A DNA stretch of 5,785 nucleotides from Geobacter sp. UBA698 (lineage in GTDB: Bacteria > Desulfobacterota > Desulfuromonadia > Geobacterales > Pseudopelobacteraceae): the NCBI GenBank assembly GCA_002298925.1, contig DBMM01000150.1, forward strand, positions 39,301 to 45,085, written 5' to 3'. Under the pieces are notes generated by a model. It was not told the origin of the DNA. It worked only from the letters and a program-made list of their open reading frames with translations, and searched no databases. Positions 5,721 through 5,785 of the stretch are shown here, piece by piece. Each line of letters begins with the position of its first letter. The stretch's first letter is position 1. The position numbers and the translations under genes are program-made.

Positions 5721-5765
5721 ATGAATAACGGAACATACAGCGAGAAAACGGTCATACGCATATGA
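5721..5765 (+). CDS. 14-codon reading frame, possible leader peptide
   Basis: ATG at 5721 is preceded by CAGGAG (5709-5714) six bases upstream. The frame reads MNNGTYSEKTVIRI and ends with TGA at 5763-5765. The stop overlaps the ATG of a second frame (ATGA, 5762-5765), the classic layout for translational coupling. It could be a regulatory leader peptide, or the start of a gene broken by a frameshift or sequencing error at the window edge. It diverges from the kinase operon. No family is recognised. Confidence 0.35.
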   Translation: MNNGTYSEKTVIRI

Positions 5766-5766
5766 C
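5751..5766 (+). promoter_or_regulatory. Hairpin covering the overlapping stop/start
   Basis: GTCATA (5751-5756), loop CGCA, TATGAC (5761-5766): a perfect 6-bp stem that contains the ATGA stop/start overlap. In mRNA it could hide the downstream start until a ribosome translating the 14-codon frame opens it. It could also be a DNA palindrome bound by a protein. Confidence 0.35.
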
Positions 5767-5785
5767 GGGAAAGGATGGCGGAGGA
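5762..5785 (+). CDS. Start of an unidentified protein, cut by the window edge
   Basis: ATG at 5762 opens a frame (MTGKDGGG) that runs off the end. It has no ribosome site of its own, so translation would depend on the 14-codon frame whose stop it overlaps. Eight residues are too few to identify it; a different frame could be the real gene. Confidence 0.3.

Overview
The window looks like chromosomal DNA from an anaerobic metal- or chalcogen-respiring bacterium of the Desulfuromonadota (Geobacter/Desulfuromonas type). This is inferred from gene content: a large multiheme c-type cytochrome, sigma-54-dependent regulators at two places, a sensor kinase/NtrC-type regulator pair, and small secreted GDGTG-type and OB-fold-like proteins. 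No mobile element, CRISPR array, tRNA or rRNA was seen.

Layout. Positions 1-105 hold the last 34 codons of a Fis-type helix-turn-helix regulator on the + strand, probably the end of a sigma-54 activator. A 581-residue exported cytochrome c follows at 150-1895 (+). It has nine CXXCH motifs and one unusual CX8CH motif. It converges on a leftward block. Read in the direction of transcription, that block is a membrane sensor kinase (5577-4330), an NtrC/ZraR-type response regulator (4305-2959), a 174-bp regulatory gap, a small secreted Gly/Arg-rich protein (2784-2461) and a secreted OB-fold-like protein (2451-1939). At the right edge, a divergent + strand unit starts with a 14-codon reading frame (5721-5765). 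Its stop codon overlaps the start of another reading frame that runs off the window.

How the parts fit. The 174-bp gap contains a well-formed sigma-54 promoter (GG-N10-GC, 2843-2859) facing the two small secreted genes, with a palindrome about 90 bp upstream of the predicted start site. The gene just upstream encodes a sigma-54 activator. The simplest reading is a self-contained envelope-sensing circuit like ZraS-ZraR-ZraP: the kinase senses something in the periplasm, and the regulator switches on a coupled pair of periplasmic proteins. The kinase-regulator pair has its own sigma-70-like promoter (5662-5690), whose -35 box lies inside an inverted repeat that may be an operator.

The cytochrome and the OB-fold-like protein resemble, from memory only, proteins of Geobacter selenite/tellurite reduction (Ext) loci (ExtM-like and ExtJ-like). 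That assignment is unverified. Most unusual points: the CX8CH motif, a GAFTTA variant of the sigma-54-contacting GAFTGA loop, the sigma-54-controlled secreted pair of unknown function, and the tightly packed divergent control region at 5578-5766.
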